Positions 34,573 to 43,412 of a DNA stretch of 64,000 bases are shown here, one piece after another (position 1 is the first letter of the stretch; each line of letters begins with the position of its first letter). The DNA comes from an uncultured Corynebacterium sp. (lineage in GTDB: Bacteria; Actinomycetota; Actinomycetes; Mycobacteriales; Mycobacteriaceae), in assembly GCA_943914465.1 (NCBI GenBank), contig CALUCD010000003.1, positions 124,001 through 188,000 of the forward strand. The letters run 5' to 3'. The translations under genes were made by a program, and so were the position numbers. The notes below the pieces were generated by a model. It saw only the letters and a program-made list of their open reading frames with translations. It did no database searches and was not told the origin of the DNA.

Positions 34573-36168
34573 CTAATACACTGCCTCTACCCTCCACCGG
34601 CGCCGTGACCACGCTAAGAGCCACGCACTGACGTTGCCCCCAGCATGTGCAGTGCCCACCAGCTGTAGGCGCGCCACCCGGCTCTGGTGCGCTTCTGATC
34701 CCCACCAGCCCTCATCGACCGGCCACGGCCCGGCCCACCCGGTGACCAGGTACTTTTTGTCTCCCCATGCAAGGGCGTAAGGCTCTGCAGATAATAAGAC
34801 TTCGGCAGTGACCTGGATGGGGTGACCTTGAGCGTCGATAAGCACGATGCTCGATGCTGGGTGATCAATGCCTCCGCCGAGTCTGGCGGGAAGCGGGGCA
34901 GGAATTGCCCCCGGCCATAATTTCTCTTCTACGGGTGAGGCCGCCTCCCCGAACGGAATGAGCTGGATGCGTTCGGCGACCCCACGGCCACCAACAAACC
35001 GGGGTTGCACAACTGCGTCGATGCCAAGTTGGGATTGGACGCGTTCAATCACCCGGCGCGCGTCATGCCCCGAGGCGCCGTCGGACCAGAGGTTCCCAAC
35101 TGCGTCAGGCTCCGCCAACTCGAGTGGCTCTAGCCGCAGCGAGGTAATTACACCCGACCCACCAGCGGTAAGCCAACCATCGAGCTGCCAGCGCACCCGG
35201 TCTGCAGTACCAGCTTCGGTCAGCGCTTCGCGGGTGCGCCAGACGCGTTCGACTTGCTGTGCAGATGCGCCGCCCGAGTCGATTTCCGCAACAATTTTCA
35301 AGCGCAAGCAGTTCTTACCGGTAGATTTCAACCGCTCATGCAGGTTGGCCGCGAGCATGCGGGCGGCGAACGCAGCAGTATCAACGCGCTCAATCGGTTC
35401 CTCTGGGGTGATTGCTACCGAGAGGTCAGCAGGTGGAATTTCTGGCGCCACTCGGCGATCTGGGGCAGCCGCAGCGATGCGGTGGATGTGCATCCCCGCC
35501 ACACCGAACCGGGTGGTCATTGCTGCTGGCGGGATAGCCGCGCACTCGCCAAGCGTGGTGATGCCAAGCTGCCCGAGCGTAGTGACCGTGGTGGTATCGG
35601 CACCCAAAGCGGTTTCAGCGATGAGCATCCGAAGCGGCTGCGCTGCCAGGAACTCAGCAGATCCTTGCGCAGGCACACGTGTGCCCGTACGGGCGGCGAT
35701 GACTGCTGTGGCGATCTCATCCGCCGCACCGGCGAAGGTGTCAATACCGCGTCTTGCAGCGGCGTCAAGCAGCATCTCAAGCGCCGCATCCTCACTGCCG
35801 TGGAAGTTGGCGGCGGCTTGCAGGTCTGCGATGACCAGCCCCGGCCGCAGTACCTCCACTGACGCCGCCACATCATCCAAACTGGCGGCAAGACAGGCAA
35901 AAGTGCGCCCATCACGGTCAGGGTTATCCTCAATGACCGTCAGCTCCGGTGCAATGGCTTGTGCCGCCCGCACCCGCATACCACGGCGAATCCCAGCAGC
36001 GCGTGCTGCTGATGAACAGACCTTGACACGGTGCTGGTGAGCAATGATTACACGTTCTGTAGCCGCGCCTTCGCCTGGCACCTCACCTTCGCGGCTGTCA
36101 CGGCCATCGCGTTCAAGTTTTGCTGCCTGCACCGGCCAATCCGGAAACCACAGCGCTGCGACACGCAC
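34573..36168 (-). CDS. imuB: ImuB, Y-family polymerase-like mutasome subunit
   Basis: A 531-residue Y-family DNA polymerase relative that acts as adaptor between the beta clamp, ImuA' and DnaE2. The N-terminus MRVAALWFPDWPVQAA replaces the usual catalytic DxD motif, so it should be catalytically inactive, as known for ImuB. A helix-hairpin region (TLGQLGITTLGECAAIPPAAM, about 200-220) and the little-finger region follow. One base separates it from imuA'. It overlaps nothing and converges on the AMIN-like gene. Confidence 0.92.
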   Translation of the reverse strand: MRVAALWFPDWPVQAAKLERDGRDSREGEVPGEGAATERVIIAHQHRVKVCSSAARAAGIRRGMRVRAAQAIAPELTVIEDNPDRDGRTFACLAASLDDVAASVEVLRPGLVIADLQAAANFHGSEDAALEMLLDAAARRGIDTFAGAADEIATAVIAARTGTRVPAQGSAEFLAAQPLRMLIAETALGADTTTVTTLGQLGITTLGECAAIPPAAMTTRFGVAGMHIHRIAAAAPDRRVAPEIPPADLSVAITPEEPIERVDTAAFAARMLAANLHERLKSTGKNCLRLKIVAEIDSGGASAQQVERVWRTREALTEAGTADRVRWQLDGWLTAGGSGVITSLRLEPLELAEPDAVGNLWSDGASGHDARRVIERVQSQLGIDAVVQPRFVGGRGVAERIQLIPFGEAASPVEEKLWPGAIPAPLPARLGGGIDHPASSIVLIDAQGHPIQVTAEVLLSAEPYALAWGDKKYLVTGWAGPWPVDEGWWGSEAHQSRVARLQLVGTAHAGGNVSAWLLAWSRRRWRVEAVY

Positions 36169-36169
36169 C

Positions 36170-36922
36170 TTAGGTCACTGCTCTCAAGTGGGAGTGCGCC
36201 TGCTCCTGGTATGTCAAGCACGCAGGGGTTGTTCCAAGGACAATCGTGCTGGCTGCAGGAGCAGACCCTTGAGACCGCACCCGGATGTCCATCTCTATAC
36301 CTTGAATCCGACCGGTGCCACGACCAATGCCGTGAAACTGAGTGATACAGCCAGTTACTGTCAGCGCAGGTGAGGGCACGCTTGCGTTGACGATGACAAA
36401 TGCGGCGTTTCCCTTCCGCAGCCGCGCCAACAGTGGCCGCGCGCGCACCGGAGTCAGTGTGTGCGCAGCACGAGTGCGCACCACCACCAAGTCCAGCCCT
36501 TCTGCCAGTACACCCGCCACCGCAAGGTCTTCCGTGCCTGGTTCCGGTACCGCAATAATGTGCTCCAAGTGGGAGGCACTGATACCTGCGTACGACAACT
36601 CCGGCCAGCCAACTACACCCACCTGACCATCAGCGCGAACAACCTGGTCAATAATTTCTGCAACCAGCGCAGGTGTGTCGCTGGTGTGCGTGACAGCCCG
36701 GCGTGGCAGTCCACCGTTCGGCAACACTATCGAAAGGGGGCCAGACACCGGCAGTATTGCGACATCCTCAACTGCGCGGTGCGGGGCCGCCGCATCCATC
36801 GCGGCCATACGCAGGCGCAGCTCTGCTACCTTATCCGCAATGCTGAAAGACGTCGCTGCATCGCGGCCAGACTTCACCTCCTGAGAGGAAACCGCGATCG
36901 GTCGAATAGATGTTCTACCCAT
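36170..36922 (-). CDS. ImuA-like SOS mutasome protein
   Basis: A RecA-fold-like accessory protein of the DnaE2/ImuB mutasome, here about 250 residues. Visible are an N-terminal helix ADKVAELRLRMAAMD, the GLPRRAVTHTSDTP segment in place of a Walker A motif, VGVVGWPELSYAGI, and VVVRTRAAHTLTPVRARPLLARL, a pattern matching actinobacterial ImuA'. The start is uncertain: ATG 36922 reads MGRTSIRP, but the SOS box covers its third to eighth codons; the GTG at about 36883 is an alternative. It is one base upstream of imuB. Confidence 0.85.
   Translation of the reverse strand: MGRTSIRPIAVSSQEVKSGRDAATSFSIADKVAELRLRMAAMDAAAPHRAVEDVAILPVSGPLSIVLPNGGLPRRAVTHTSDTPALVAEIIDQVVRADGQVGVVGWPELSYAGISASHLEHIIAVPEPGTEDLAVAGVLAEGLDLVVVRTRAAHTLTPVRARPLLARLRKGNAAFVIVNASVPSPALTVTGCITQFHGIGRGTGRIQGIEMDIRVRSQGSAPAASTIVLGTTPACLTYQEQAHSHLRAVT
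36902..36917. promoter_or_regulatory. LexA-like SOS box at the start of imuA'-imuB
   Basis: TCGAATAGATGTTCTA matches TCGAAAANNTGTTCGA except at one left and one right position. It covers the 5' end of the gene as called from ATG 36922, or lies just upstream if a later start is used. Confidence 0.65.
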
Positions 36923-37031
36923 GTTCCTAGTATGCACCCGACAGGAAGCACAGGCAACTCCCACCTCAACGAGGCGTTCCCTCGCGGGTCTCCGCAAGCG
37001 TCAGACGCGCTCCGTGGCGCTTCCTCAGCGG

Positions 37032-38225
37032 TTAACGAAACCGCTTCGGCACGTCAGGTTCACCCAGTGTCAGCATGAGACGATTCGCCCAATTGAAAAA
37101 CGCCGCCGCGTTCAGCACATCAATCACTGCCAGATCATCGAGCCCAGCGTGCCGAAGCGCACCCAACTGATCTGGGCCGAATTCACAGGGCGTACGCGTC
37201 AAGGCCACCGCCGCTTCGCAGATCGCATTCCACGCATCGGTTCCAAGGTCAGCGCTGACACCTTCATCCAGCAGATGATCAACCGCCGCTGGGTTTCCTC
37301 CCTCTGCTTTTGCACGCGCCTGGTGAACCGACGCGCAGTACTCGCAGCCGTTCAACCGTGATACCACGGTGGCTGCCAACTCACGCTCAGCCCGACCCAA
37401 TCCACCCTCCGTGTTGTAGAAAATGTCCAGGTCAGTCAAAGTCCGTGCTTTCAGCGCCGCCGGGTCACGAGCAAGTAACCGGAAATACTCCTGGTCAATG
37501 CGCTCCGGCCGGATCAGCGCGTCACGCTGCTCATCGGTAAGTTCTTCTCGGCTCAGCGGGGCCACCCAAGGTTTCCACCCCAAGGAATGATTGACAAAAC
37601 GCGTAGGTGCCACCACCTCCGGTACAAGTGTGTTCGGCCCAGGCTTCCAGTCTGGGTTCGACACCCCGGCAAGTGCTGGGCTCACGTCACTATCAACACG
37701 GTTTCCATCACCGGCGAGCACTTGCAGGCCGTGCACAACACGCAATTGAAATGCCATAAAGGAGATGAGCTGCGCGAGTGAAACAATCGCGTCATCGGTA
37801 TAGCCCGTCTGCTGCAAATGACCAATCACTGCAGGCGAAGCATCTTTAGGGTGGAAGGTGAGCAGGTGTGCGAAGTCAAACGCTGCGGGTAACCGCCCCT
37901 CACCAAACACCACGAAGTCCCCGCCCCTATACGGTCCGGTAGACAACCCGCGGCGCACCGCTTCATCCACCACAGATACTAAGGATTCGTCCTCGTCAAC
38001 AAGTAAATCGGAGTAGAACGCCGCAGGTTGAGGCGCACGGGATATCCCGGCAACAAAGGCAGCGACGGCGTAGCGGTGTGCCAGAGGAAAGTCAGCAACA
38101 AGAAAGCTGTGCTCAAAAAGCGCCTGGAAGCTAGCCTCCGCGTTGGTCACTGCCTGCGGGCGACGCTGACGCAGTTCGACTAGTGCAGACGGCGTATCTG
38201 CAAGAAGGTCAATAATATTAGACAC
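37032..38225 (-). CDS. fused CMD-domain / alkylhydroperoxidase-like protein
   Basis: A 397-residue protein that looks like two carboxymuconolactone-decarboxylase-type proteins joined. Residues 1-180 resemble the CMD protein of the Avi_7170 family and have no redox cysteines; residues about 205-397 resemble the Avi_7169 alkylhydroperoxidase-domain family, with WKPWVAPL, YFRLLARDP, IFYNTEGGLGRAERELAA and the AhpD-type Cys294-x2-Cys297...His301 site (NGCEYCASVH). In other bacteria these are separate neighbours of KPN_01854-type ABC importers, exactly the context here. Last gene of the operon, overlapping the ATPase gene by eight bases. Substrate unknown. Confidence 0.85.
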   Translation of the reverse strand: MSNIIDLLADTPSALVELRQRRPQAVTNAEASFQALFEHSFLVADFPLAHRYAVAAFVAGISRAPQPAAFYSDLLVDEDESLVSVVDEAVRRGLSTGPYRGGDFVVFGEGRLPAAFDFAHLLTFHPKDASPAVIGHLQQTGYTDDAIVSLAQLISFMAFQLRVVHGLQVLAGDGNRVDSDVSPALAGVSNPDWKPGPNTLVPEVVAPTRFVNHSLGWKPWVAPLSREELTDEQRDALIRPERIDQEYFRLLARDPAALKARTLTDLDIFYNTEGGLGRAERELAATVVSRLNGCEYCASVHQARAKAEGGNPAAVDHLLDEGVSADLGTDAWNAICEAAVALTRTPCEFGPDQLGALRHAGLDDLAVIDVLNAAAFFNWANRLMLTLGEPDVPKRFR

Positions 38226-39825
38226 GAAATTCTCCTAACTGGCGTGCGCGGAAAACGCTGCCGGGGATAGCATCAATCAGTTCACGAGTGACACTGTGCC
38301 GCGGGCGTGTAAAAACGGTATCGGTCGCGCCCACTTCGACCTGGTGCCCGCGGCTAAATACGCTGACTGTGTCCGAAATCTGTCGCACAACCGCAAGATC
38401 ATGGGAAATGAATATATAGGTCAACCCAAACTCGCGTTGCAGATCTTCTAGCAGTTCCAGGATCTGAGCCTGCACCGTGACATCGAGCGCTGAGACAGCT
38501 TCATCTAACACCACCAACTCGGGTTGCGCGATGAGCGCCCGAGCGATTGCCACCCGCTGACGCTGCCCTCCAGACAGTTGGGCAGGGCTGCGTTGTGCAA
38601 ATACCGCCGGATCCAGTGACACGCGTGCGAGATATTCATGGGCTGCCGCGATGCTACTGCTTTTCGACGCCCCCTTGAGGTACCGCAGGGGCTCCCCCAC
38701 GATCTCCCCTACTCGCATCTTCGGATCAAGAGAAGAGTAGGGATTTTGGTAAACCATCTGTACCCGCCCACGCAGGGCGCGTTTCTGCCGCGGTTCCAGC
38801 GACGTCAAATCCACTCCATCAAGGGTGATACGGCCAGCGGTGGGCTGATTGAACATGGCAATGGCCCGGCCGGTTGTAGTTTTGCCTGATCCCGATCCTC
38901 CAACCAGTGCGTGGGTAGACCCTTGGGCCACAGTGAACGAGATATCGTCGACCGCGATGAAGTCACCAAAACGTTTGGTCAAACCCTCCACGCTCAATAT
39001 GGTTTCGGTGGATATTGGAGGTCGGCGATACGCATCTGCCACTGTCAGCGAAGGCGCGTTAGCTAAGAGACGTCGGGAATACTCCTGGCTCGGCTCCGAC
39101 AACACAGGACCTGCCGGCCCGTGTTCTACCACCCGCCCACGTTCGATGATCACAACTTCATCAGCCCGATCACCAGCAACCGCCAGATCATGGGTGATTA
39201 AAATAACGCCCAGCCCCAACTCCGCGCGCATCTGATCTAGCAGATCCAAAATCGTCTTCTGCACCGTCACGTCCAGAGCAGAAGTCGGTTCATCAGCAAT
39301 GATGACCGCAGGCTCTGGGGCCACCGCAGCTGCAATCAGCACGCGCTGTTTCATACCCCCAGAAAGCTCGTGAGGATACTGGCCGTAGCGCCGCGCAGGA
39401 TCATCGATACCCACCTGTGCCAGCAATTCCAGTGCGCGACTGCGACGCGATGCTGCGTCACCATATTTATGAATTGCCAGCCCCGCTTCTATTGCGGCTC
39501 CGATTGTTTTTAGCGGGTTGAGGGAGCTATTTGGGTCCTGGGGCACTAACCCAATTTCTGCTCCCCGCAACCCCCGCCATTCGGCGGGAGTTGCTCTGGA
39601 AATTTCTTTTCCCTTGAAGCGGATGCTGCCGCTGTGCACACGGCCGGCTGGCCCTAGCAGGCCGATCACCGCCATAGCTGAGGTGGTTTTTCCAGAGCCA
39701 GATTCACCCACCACAGCGGTCATCGCGCCGCCATCAACAGCAAAGGAGACATTTTCAACGACGGGTGCTTGCCCACCGTAGGAGACGGTCAAATCCTCGA
39801 CCGAGAGCAGTGGCTGGGCAGTCAT
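38218..39825 (-). CDS. peptide-type ABC transporter, fused double ATPase (DppD-DppF)
   Basis: A 535-residue protein with two complete nucleotide-binding domains of the oligopeptide family. Walker A motifs are GESGSGKTT near residue 40 and GGSGSGKTT near 320; signatures are LSGGMKQR near 160 and LSGGQRQR near 430; Walker B motifs are VIIADEPTSALD and LVVLDEAVSALD. Fusion of DppD and DppF halves is common in actinobacteria. It overlaps the DppC-type gene by four bases. Confidence 0.95.
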   Translation of the reverse strand: MTAQPLLSVEDLTVSYGGQAPVVENVSFAVDGGAMTAVVGESGSGKTTSAMAVIGLLGPAGRVHSGSIRFKGKEISRATPAEWRGLRGAEIGLVPQDPNSSLNPLKTIGAAIEAGLAIHKYGDAASRRSRALELLAQVGIDDPARRYGQYPHELSGGMKQRVLIAAAVAPEPAVIIADEPTSALDVTVQKTILDLLDQMRAELGLGVILITHDLAVAGDRADEVVIIERGRVVEHGPAGPVLSEPSQEYSRRLLANAPSLTVADAYRRPPISTETILSVEGLTKRFGDFIAVDDISFTVAQGSTHALVGGSGSGKTTTGRAIAMFNQPTAGRITLDGVDLTSLEPRQKRALRGRVQMVYQNPYSSLDPKMRVGEIVGEPLRYLKGASKSSSIAAAHEYLARVSLDPAVFAQRSPAQLSGGQRQRVAIARALIAQPELVVLDEAVSALDVTVQAQILELLEDLQREFGLTYIFISHDLAVVRQISDTVSVFSRGHQVEVGATDTVFTRPRHSVTRELIDAIPGSVFRARQLGEFRV

Positions 39826-40688
39826 GACAGTGACCCTTCCGTTTGAATGACCTGGGCGAGGCGGTTAGCAGACATCACAGTGGCCACGATGGCCAGGCCG
39901 GGCAGGAGGATCAACCACCAGGCAGTCGCCATATAGTCGCGGCCTTCCGCGATGAGCAGCCCCCATTCGGGGATAGGCGGCGGCGCGCCGTAGCCCAGAA
40001 AACCGAGTATGGATAGCTGCAAGATGGCAGTGCCGAACTGAAGGGCCGCGAGTGCCAGGACCGGGGTGAGTGAATTTGGCAAAACGTGGCGAAACAGCAC
40101 GTGCGTGTGGGTAGCGCCCGAACCATACGCAGCTTCCACGAAATCGGCCCCGGCGATCTGAATGACTTGCGATCTCGAAAGACGAGCAAACGTAGCCACC
40201 GACGTCATACCTACGGCGAATGCTGCTTGCAGCGAACCGAAACCCGTGACAATGATGATGGATAGGGAAAGCAAAATCCCAGGGATGGCCAAAAAGACAT
40301 CGACAATGCGCATTAATACGGTCTCCACCCAGCCGCGCTGAGTACCGGCGATCAGCCCAATCAACGTGCCCAAGCTCGATCCCACCACCACGGCAAGCAA
40401 CGCCCCGAGCAAGGATTGCCGGGCACCGTAAACAACGCGTGAAAACAGATCACGGCCCACCGCGTCCGTGCCGAACAGGTGCTCGGAGCTCGGGGTGAGC
40501 AGCGCAACGTCCGTCCCTTCATATGGGTCATGGGTGGCAAACACACCGGGCACGATCGCCAACGCGAATGCGCTAAGCAATATCAGCGAAGCCAGTATTG
40601 TCGCCGGGTGGAACCACCGGCTGCGGTGCCGCGAGCCAGCAGTTACCAGGCCTGCGGATTGGGCGTGGGCGGAAGGAAGACTGGTCAC
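39822..40688 (-). CDS. peptide-type ABC transporter permease (DppC-like)
   Basis: A 288-residue permease with an N-terminal cytoplasmic segment, about six helices, the DPYEGTDVALLTPSSEHLFGTDAVGRDLFSR-type DppC entry region (FGTDAVGRDLFSRVVYGAR visible), and the EAAYGSGATHTHVLFRHVLPN coupling motif. Four-base overlaps on both sides join it to the neighbouring genes. Confidence 0.94.
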   Translation of the reverse strand: MTSLPSAHAQSAGLVTAGSRHRSRWFHPATILASLILLSAFALAIVPGVFATHDPYEGTDVALLTPSSEHLFGTDAVGRDLFSRVVYGARQSLLGALLAVVVGSSLGTLIGLIAGTQRGWVETVLMRIVDVFLAIPGILLSLSIIIVTGFGSLQAAFAVGMTSVATFARLSRSQVIQIAGADFVEAAYGSGATHTHVLFRHVLPNSLTPVLALAALQFGTAILQLSILGFLGYGAPPPIPEWGLLIAEGRDYMATAWWLILLPGLAIVATVMSANRLAQVIQTEGSLS

Positions 40689-41635
40689 GCGGTGGGCTCC
40701 TTTTCGCGGGTTTCACGCAGACGCACATCGAGTACCGGGTACAGCAGGTCGACGGCAAGGTTGATGATGACGTAGGCGGTGGCTGCGATCAGCACCACCC
40801 CGAGTAAGACCGGCATGTCACGACTTGAAACGGCGTTTACCGTCAACGAGCCAAGACCAGCACGGCCAAACACGGTCTCGGTGACCACCGCCCCGCCGAT
40901 CAGCTCCCCAAAGAGCAACCCAGCCATGGTGATCGTTGGTAATAAGGCGTTACGCAGGGCGTCACGCCAAAAAATGCGTGACTCGCTCGCACCACGGGCA
41001 CGCAATACCTGGATAAACGGCTGTGCCTGCACCTCGTCAATTGAGCGGATGAGCACCTGCATCAGGGGCGCAGCCATTGGAACAAGCAGCGTCAGCGTGG
41101 GTAGCAGTATCCCCTCCCACGGTGTCGGCTGAACAACGTTGACCCACCCGAGCCGAAACGAGAACACTTGCAGCAGCAGGATAGCGATCCAGAACCCCGG
41201 AAGAGACACCATGAGCGATGGCAATGTGCGAAACGCACTGCGCACCGCCCCGGCCCCAGGCAATGTGGCTACATAAGCAGTGAGTAGCGCAACAATGACC
41301 GCCAGCCCAATGGACGTCGCTGCTAGTGCAAGAGTGTGTGGCGCTGCCTCTACAATCAGGCTTGCTACGGGGGTGCCCGAAGCTACCGAGTAGCCAAGAT
41401 TGCCGGTAAACAGCCCCCCAAGGGTCGTGAAATACTGTTCAATGAGCGGCTTATCCACGCCCATCTGTTGCCTGATTTGCTCAATTTCCGCATTTGACAG
41501 GCCAAGTGCTGGGTCGGCATAGCGGGCGGCCACACCGTCTGAAGGTAGAGCCGAGAGCAAAAAGAAGGCCAACGTGTACGCCAGCAGCAGGACGATAACC
41601 GCCTGGCAGATACGTCGAAGAATGTAGCCCGTCAT
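40685..41635 (-). CDS. peptide-type ABC transporter permease (DppB-like)
   Basis: A 316-residue permease with six helices. Typical DppB marks are the GYILRRICQAVIVLLLAYTL first helix, the IRQQMGVDKPLIEQYF loop, and the VLRARGASESRIFWRDALRN coupling motif. It overlaps the substrate-binding gene upstream and the DppC-type gene downstream by four bases each. Confidence 0.94.
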   Translation of the reverse strand: MTGYILRRICQAVIVLLLAYTLAFFLLSALPSDGVAARYADPALGLSNAEIEQIRQQMGVDKPLIEQYFTTLGGLFTGNLGYSVASGTPVASLIVEAAPHTLALAATSIGLAVIVALLTAYVATLPGAGAVRSAFRTLPSLMVSLPGFWIAILLLQVFSFRLGWVNVVQPTPWEGILLPTLTLLVPMAAPLMQVLIRSIDEVQAQPFIQVLRARGASESRIFWRDALRNALLPTITMAGLLFGELIGGAVVTETVFGRAGLGSLTVNAVSSRDMPVLLGVVLIAATAYVIINLAVDLLYPVLDVRLRETREKEPTA

Positions 41636-43287
41636 TGCTCCGCCCCCACTTCACGATGAGGCTGCGTGAGGTACACACTGTAGAAGCTGGGACGCGCGAC
41701 CGCCTCGGTGTCAAAACCGTTCACATGTGGCGCAAGTGCATACACTTGTGGTTCTTCAAATAGCGGTAGTATGTACGCCTGATCAGTCACGTAGTCTTGT
41801 ACCGCTTTCGACGCTGCGGCGCGGCCTGATGCGTCCGGCGTAGAGACGACCCTTTGGAGCAATTCTTCCAGCGTGGCATCTATCGGCGTGTCGTCGCCGG
41901 CGTTGTTGAGCAACGCATCGCGCCGACCGATGGCCAAGTGCGATTCGATTACGTCGTAATCTGCGCGTCCGACCATGGTGTGCAACAGCTGCACTCGGTT
42001 GATATCTTTCTGGGCCGCATTTTGTGTAGCACGATCACCTGCCACCATGTCCAACTCGATACCGAGGTCGAGCAGGTCAGACTGAATCATGGTGATGATT
42101 TCCTTAGAGCGTGGCTGTGGCAGGGCGTGGTTGACCGCCAATTTGAGGCGCTCACCGTCCTTACTACGGATGCCGTCGGGGCCTGGGATCCATCCCGCGT
42201 CGTCAAGAAGCTGGCGTGAACGTTCTGGATCGAATGCGTAGGCGTTGTGTTCTTCCGTGTAGCCAAGCGCGGTCGAAGCCAGTGGTGATGACGCCAACGG
42301 GTAGGAATCGGACAAAAGAATGCGAATTATTTCCTCGCGGTCAATGCCGTGGATAATTGCTTGGCGTACTCGAATGTCTTGCAGTAGTGGGTGATTAAAG
42401 CGCAAGGCTAATGAGTTGTTCACTCCATTTGTACCGGCTGAGATGATATCGACACCATGGTCGCGCAGATGGCGCTCAACCGGCGGTGAAATGCTTCGCG
42501 CAGCATCGGCCTGCCCGCTCAGTAACGCACCAGATCGCACTGCTTCCTCTGCTGCAAGCGTGTAGTGAATGCCATCAAGACGCGCTCTACCTTGATGCTC
42601 GAGTGACGGTGGAGCCCAGTTGTAGTCCTCACGAACACGCAGCACAAGATCAGTACCCAGCGTTTCCTCGTCAACTACAAACGGTCCGGATGCGATCACG
42701 TTCTTCGCACCGCCAGGCCCAAAGTCCTCATTGCGCAGTTTCAAGGTCGCATCTGCGAGCAAACCCGCGTTATATGTAGACGTCGCCTGAGCAAACCCAG
42801 GTGATGGCTCGGTAAAGAAGAAGCGCACCGTATCGTGGTCGACCACTTCACCGTGGTCATAGTTTGAAATCTGCTCGGAGACATTGAGCAGACGTTCTTT
42901 ATCCCCTTTTCCGTACAGATCAAAGTTATCGACCACATTTTGCGCCGTCAGTTGGGTGCCGTCGGAATACGTCACGTCTGTCCGAATGTCGAAGGTGAAT
43001 ACCGTGGCGTCTTCATTGACTTCCGGAAGCGAGGTGGCAATCCAGGGCTGCAGTTCCAAGGTACGCGGATCTTGGTAGAGCAGCCGGTCGGTCAACTGGT
43101 TAACAACCCCGCCATTGGGATAGAACCCGGCAGCTGGCGGGTACAGGCTGTTGAACCAATTCGGCTCGAGGTAGGTCAGCACATTATCGGTGTCACCGCC
43201 CTCACCACCTTGTGCAGCCGTGCAACCGGCGAGCAGTGCTACTACCGCCCCAATTGTGAGTGGGGCGGCTGCCTTGTTCAGGATCAC
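41632..43287 (-). CDS. peptide-type ABC transporter substrate-binding lipoprotein (KPN_01854-like)
   Basis: A 551-residue family-5 extracellular solute-binding lipoprotein; lipobox ends at Cys22 (LLAGC). The mature start with LTYLEPNWFNSLYPPAAGFY and the segment GGVVNQLTDRLLYQDP resemble the KPN_01854-type binding proteins found with CMD-domain genes. The ligand is unlikely to be an ordinary peptide, but is unknown. GTG 43287 follows GAAAGGAAG; an upstream in-frame GTG at 43320 would disrupt the signal peptide. First gene of the operon, divergent from the FAD protein. Confidence 0.9.
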   Translation of the reverse strand: MILNKAAAPLTIGAVVALLAGCTAAQGGEGGDTDNVLTYLEPNWFNSLYPPAAGFYPNGGVVNQLTDRLLYQDPRTLELQPWIATSLPEVNEDATVFTFDIRTDVTYSDGTQLTAQNVVDNFDLYGKGDKERLLNVSEQISNYDHGEVVDHDTVRFFFTEPSPGFAQATSTYNAGLLADATLKLRNEDFGPGGAKNVIASGPFVVDEETLGTDLVLRVREDYNWAPPSLEHQGRARLDGIHYTLAAEEAVRSGALLSGQADAARSISPPVERHLRDHGVDIISAGTNGVNNSLALRFNHPLLQDIRVRQAIIHGIDREEIIRILLSDSYPLASSPLASTALGYTEEHNAYAFDPERSRQLLDDAGWIPGPDGIRSKDGERLKLAVNHALPQPRSKEIITMIQSDLLDLGIELDMVAGDRATQNAAQKDINRVQLLHTMVGRADYDVIESHLAIGRRDALLNNAGDDTPIDATLEELLQRVVSTPDASGRAAASKAVQDYVTDQAYILPLFEEPQVYALAPHVNGFDTEAVARPSFYSVYLTQPHREVGAEQ

Positions 43288-43329
43288 GTCACGACTTCCT
43301 TTCTCACTGCTGCAGCTCACTCCTTGAGT

Positions 43330-43369
43330 TAGACAACCTTGTACTCTGCCAATAGACTATGCAGTCTAT
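43330..43369. promoter_or_regulatory. perfect McbR-type box between the ABC/CMD operon and the FAD protein
   Basis: TAGACTATGCAGTCTA at 43353-43368 matches TAGAC-N6-GTCTA exactly; the palindrome extends to ATAGACT...AGTCTAT (43352-43369). A weaker copy, TAGACAACCTTGTACT, lies at 43330-43345, 23 bp away centre to centre. The position between divergent genes lets one repressor control both transcripts. Confidence 0.75.
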
Positions 43370-43412
43370 AGAGAGTAATCACAATCGTCTAATTTGTGGA
43401 GGTATTTGATTC

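Noticed and set aside
34868..36040. 390-codon forward ORF opposite imuB
   Set aside because: Low-complexity Ser/Arg/Ala composition typical of an antisense shadow of a GC-rich gene; imuB on the other strand has clear family motifs.
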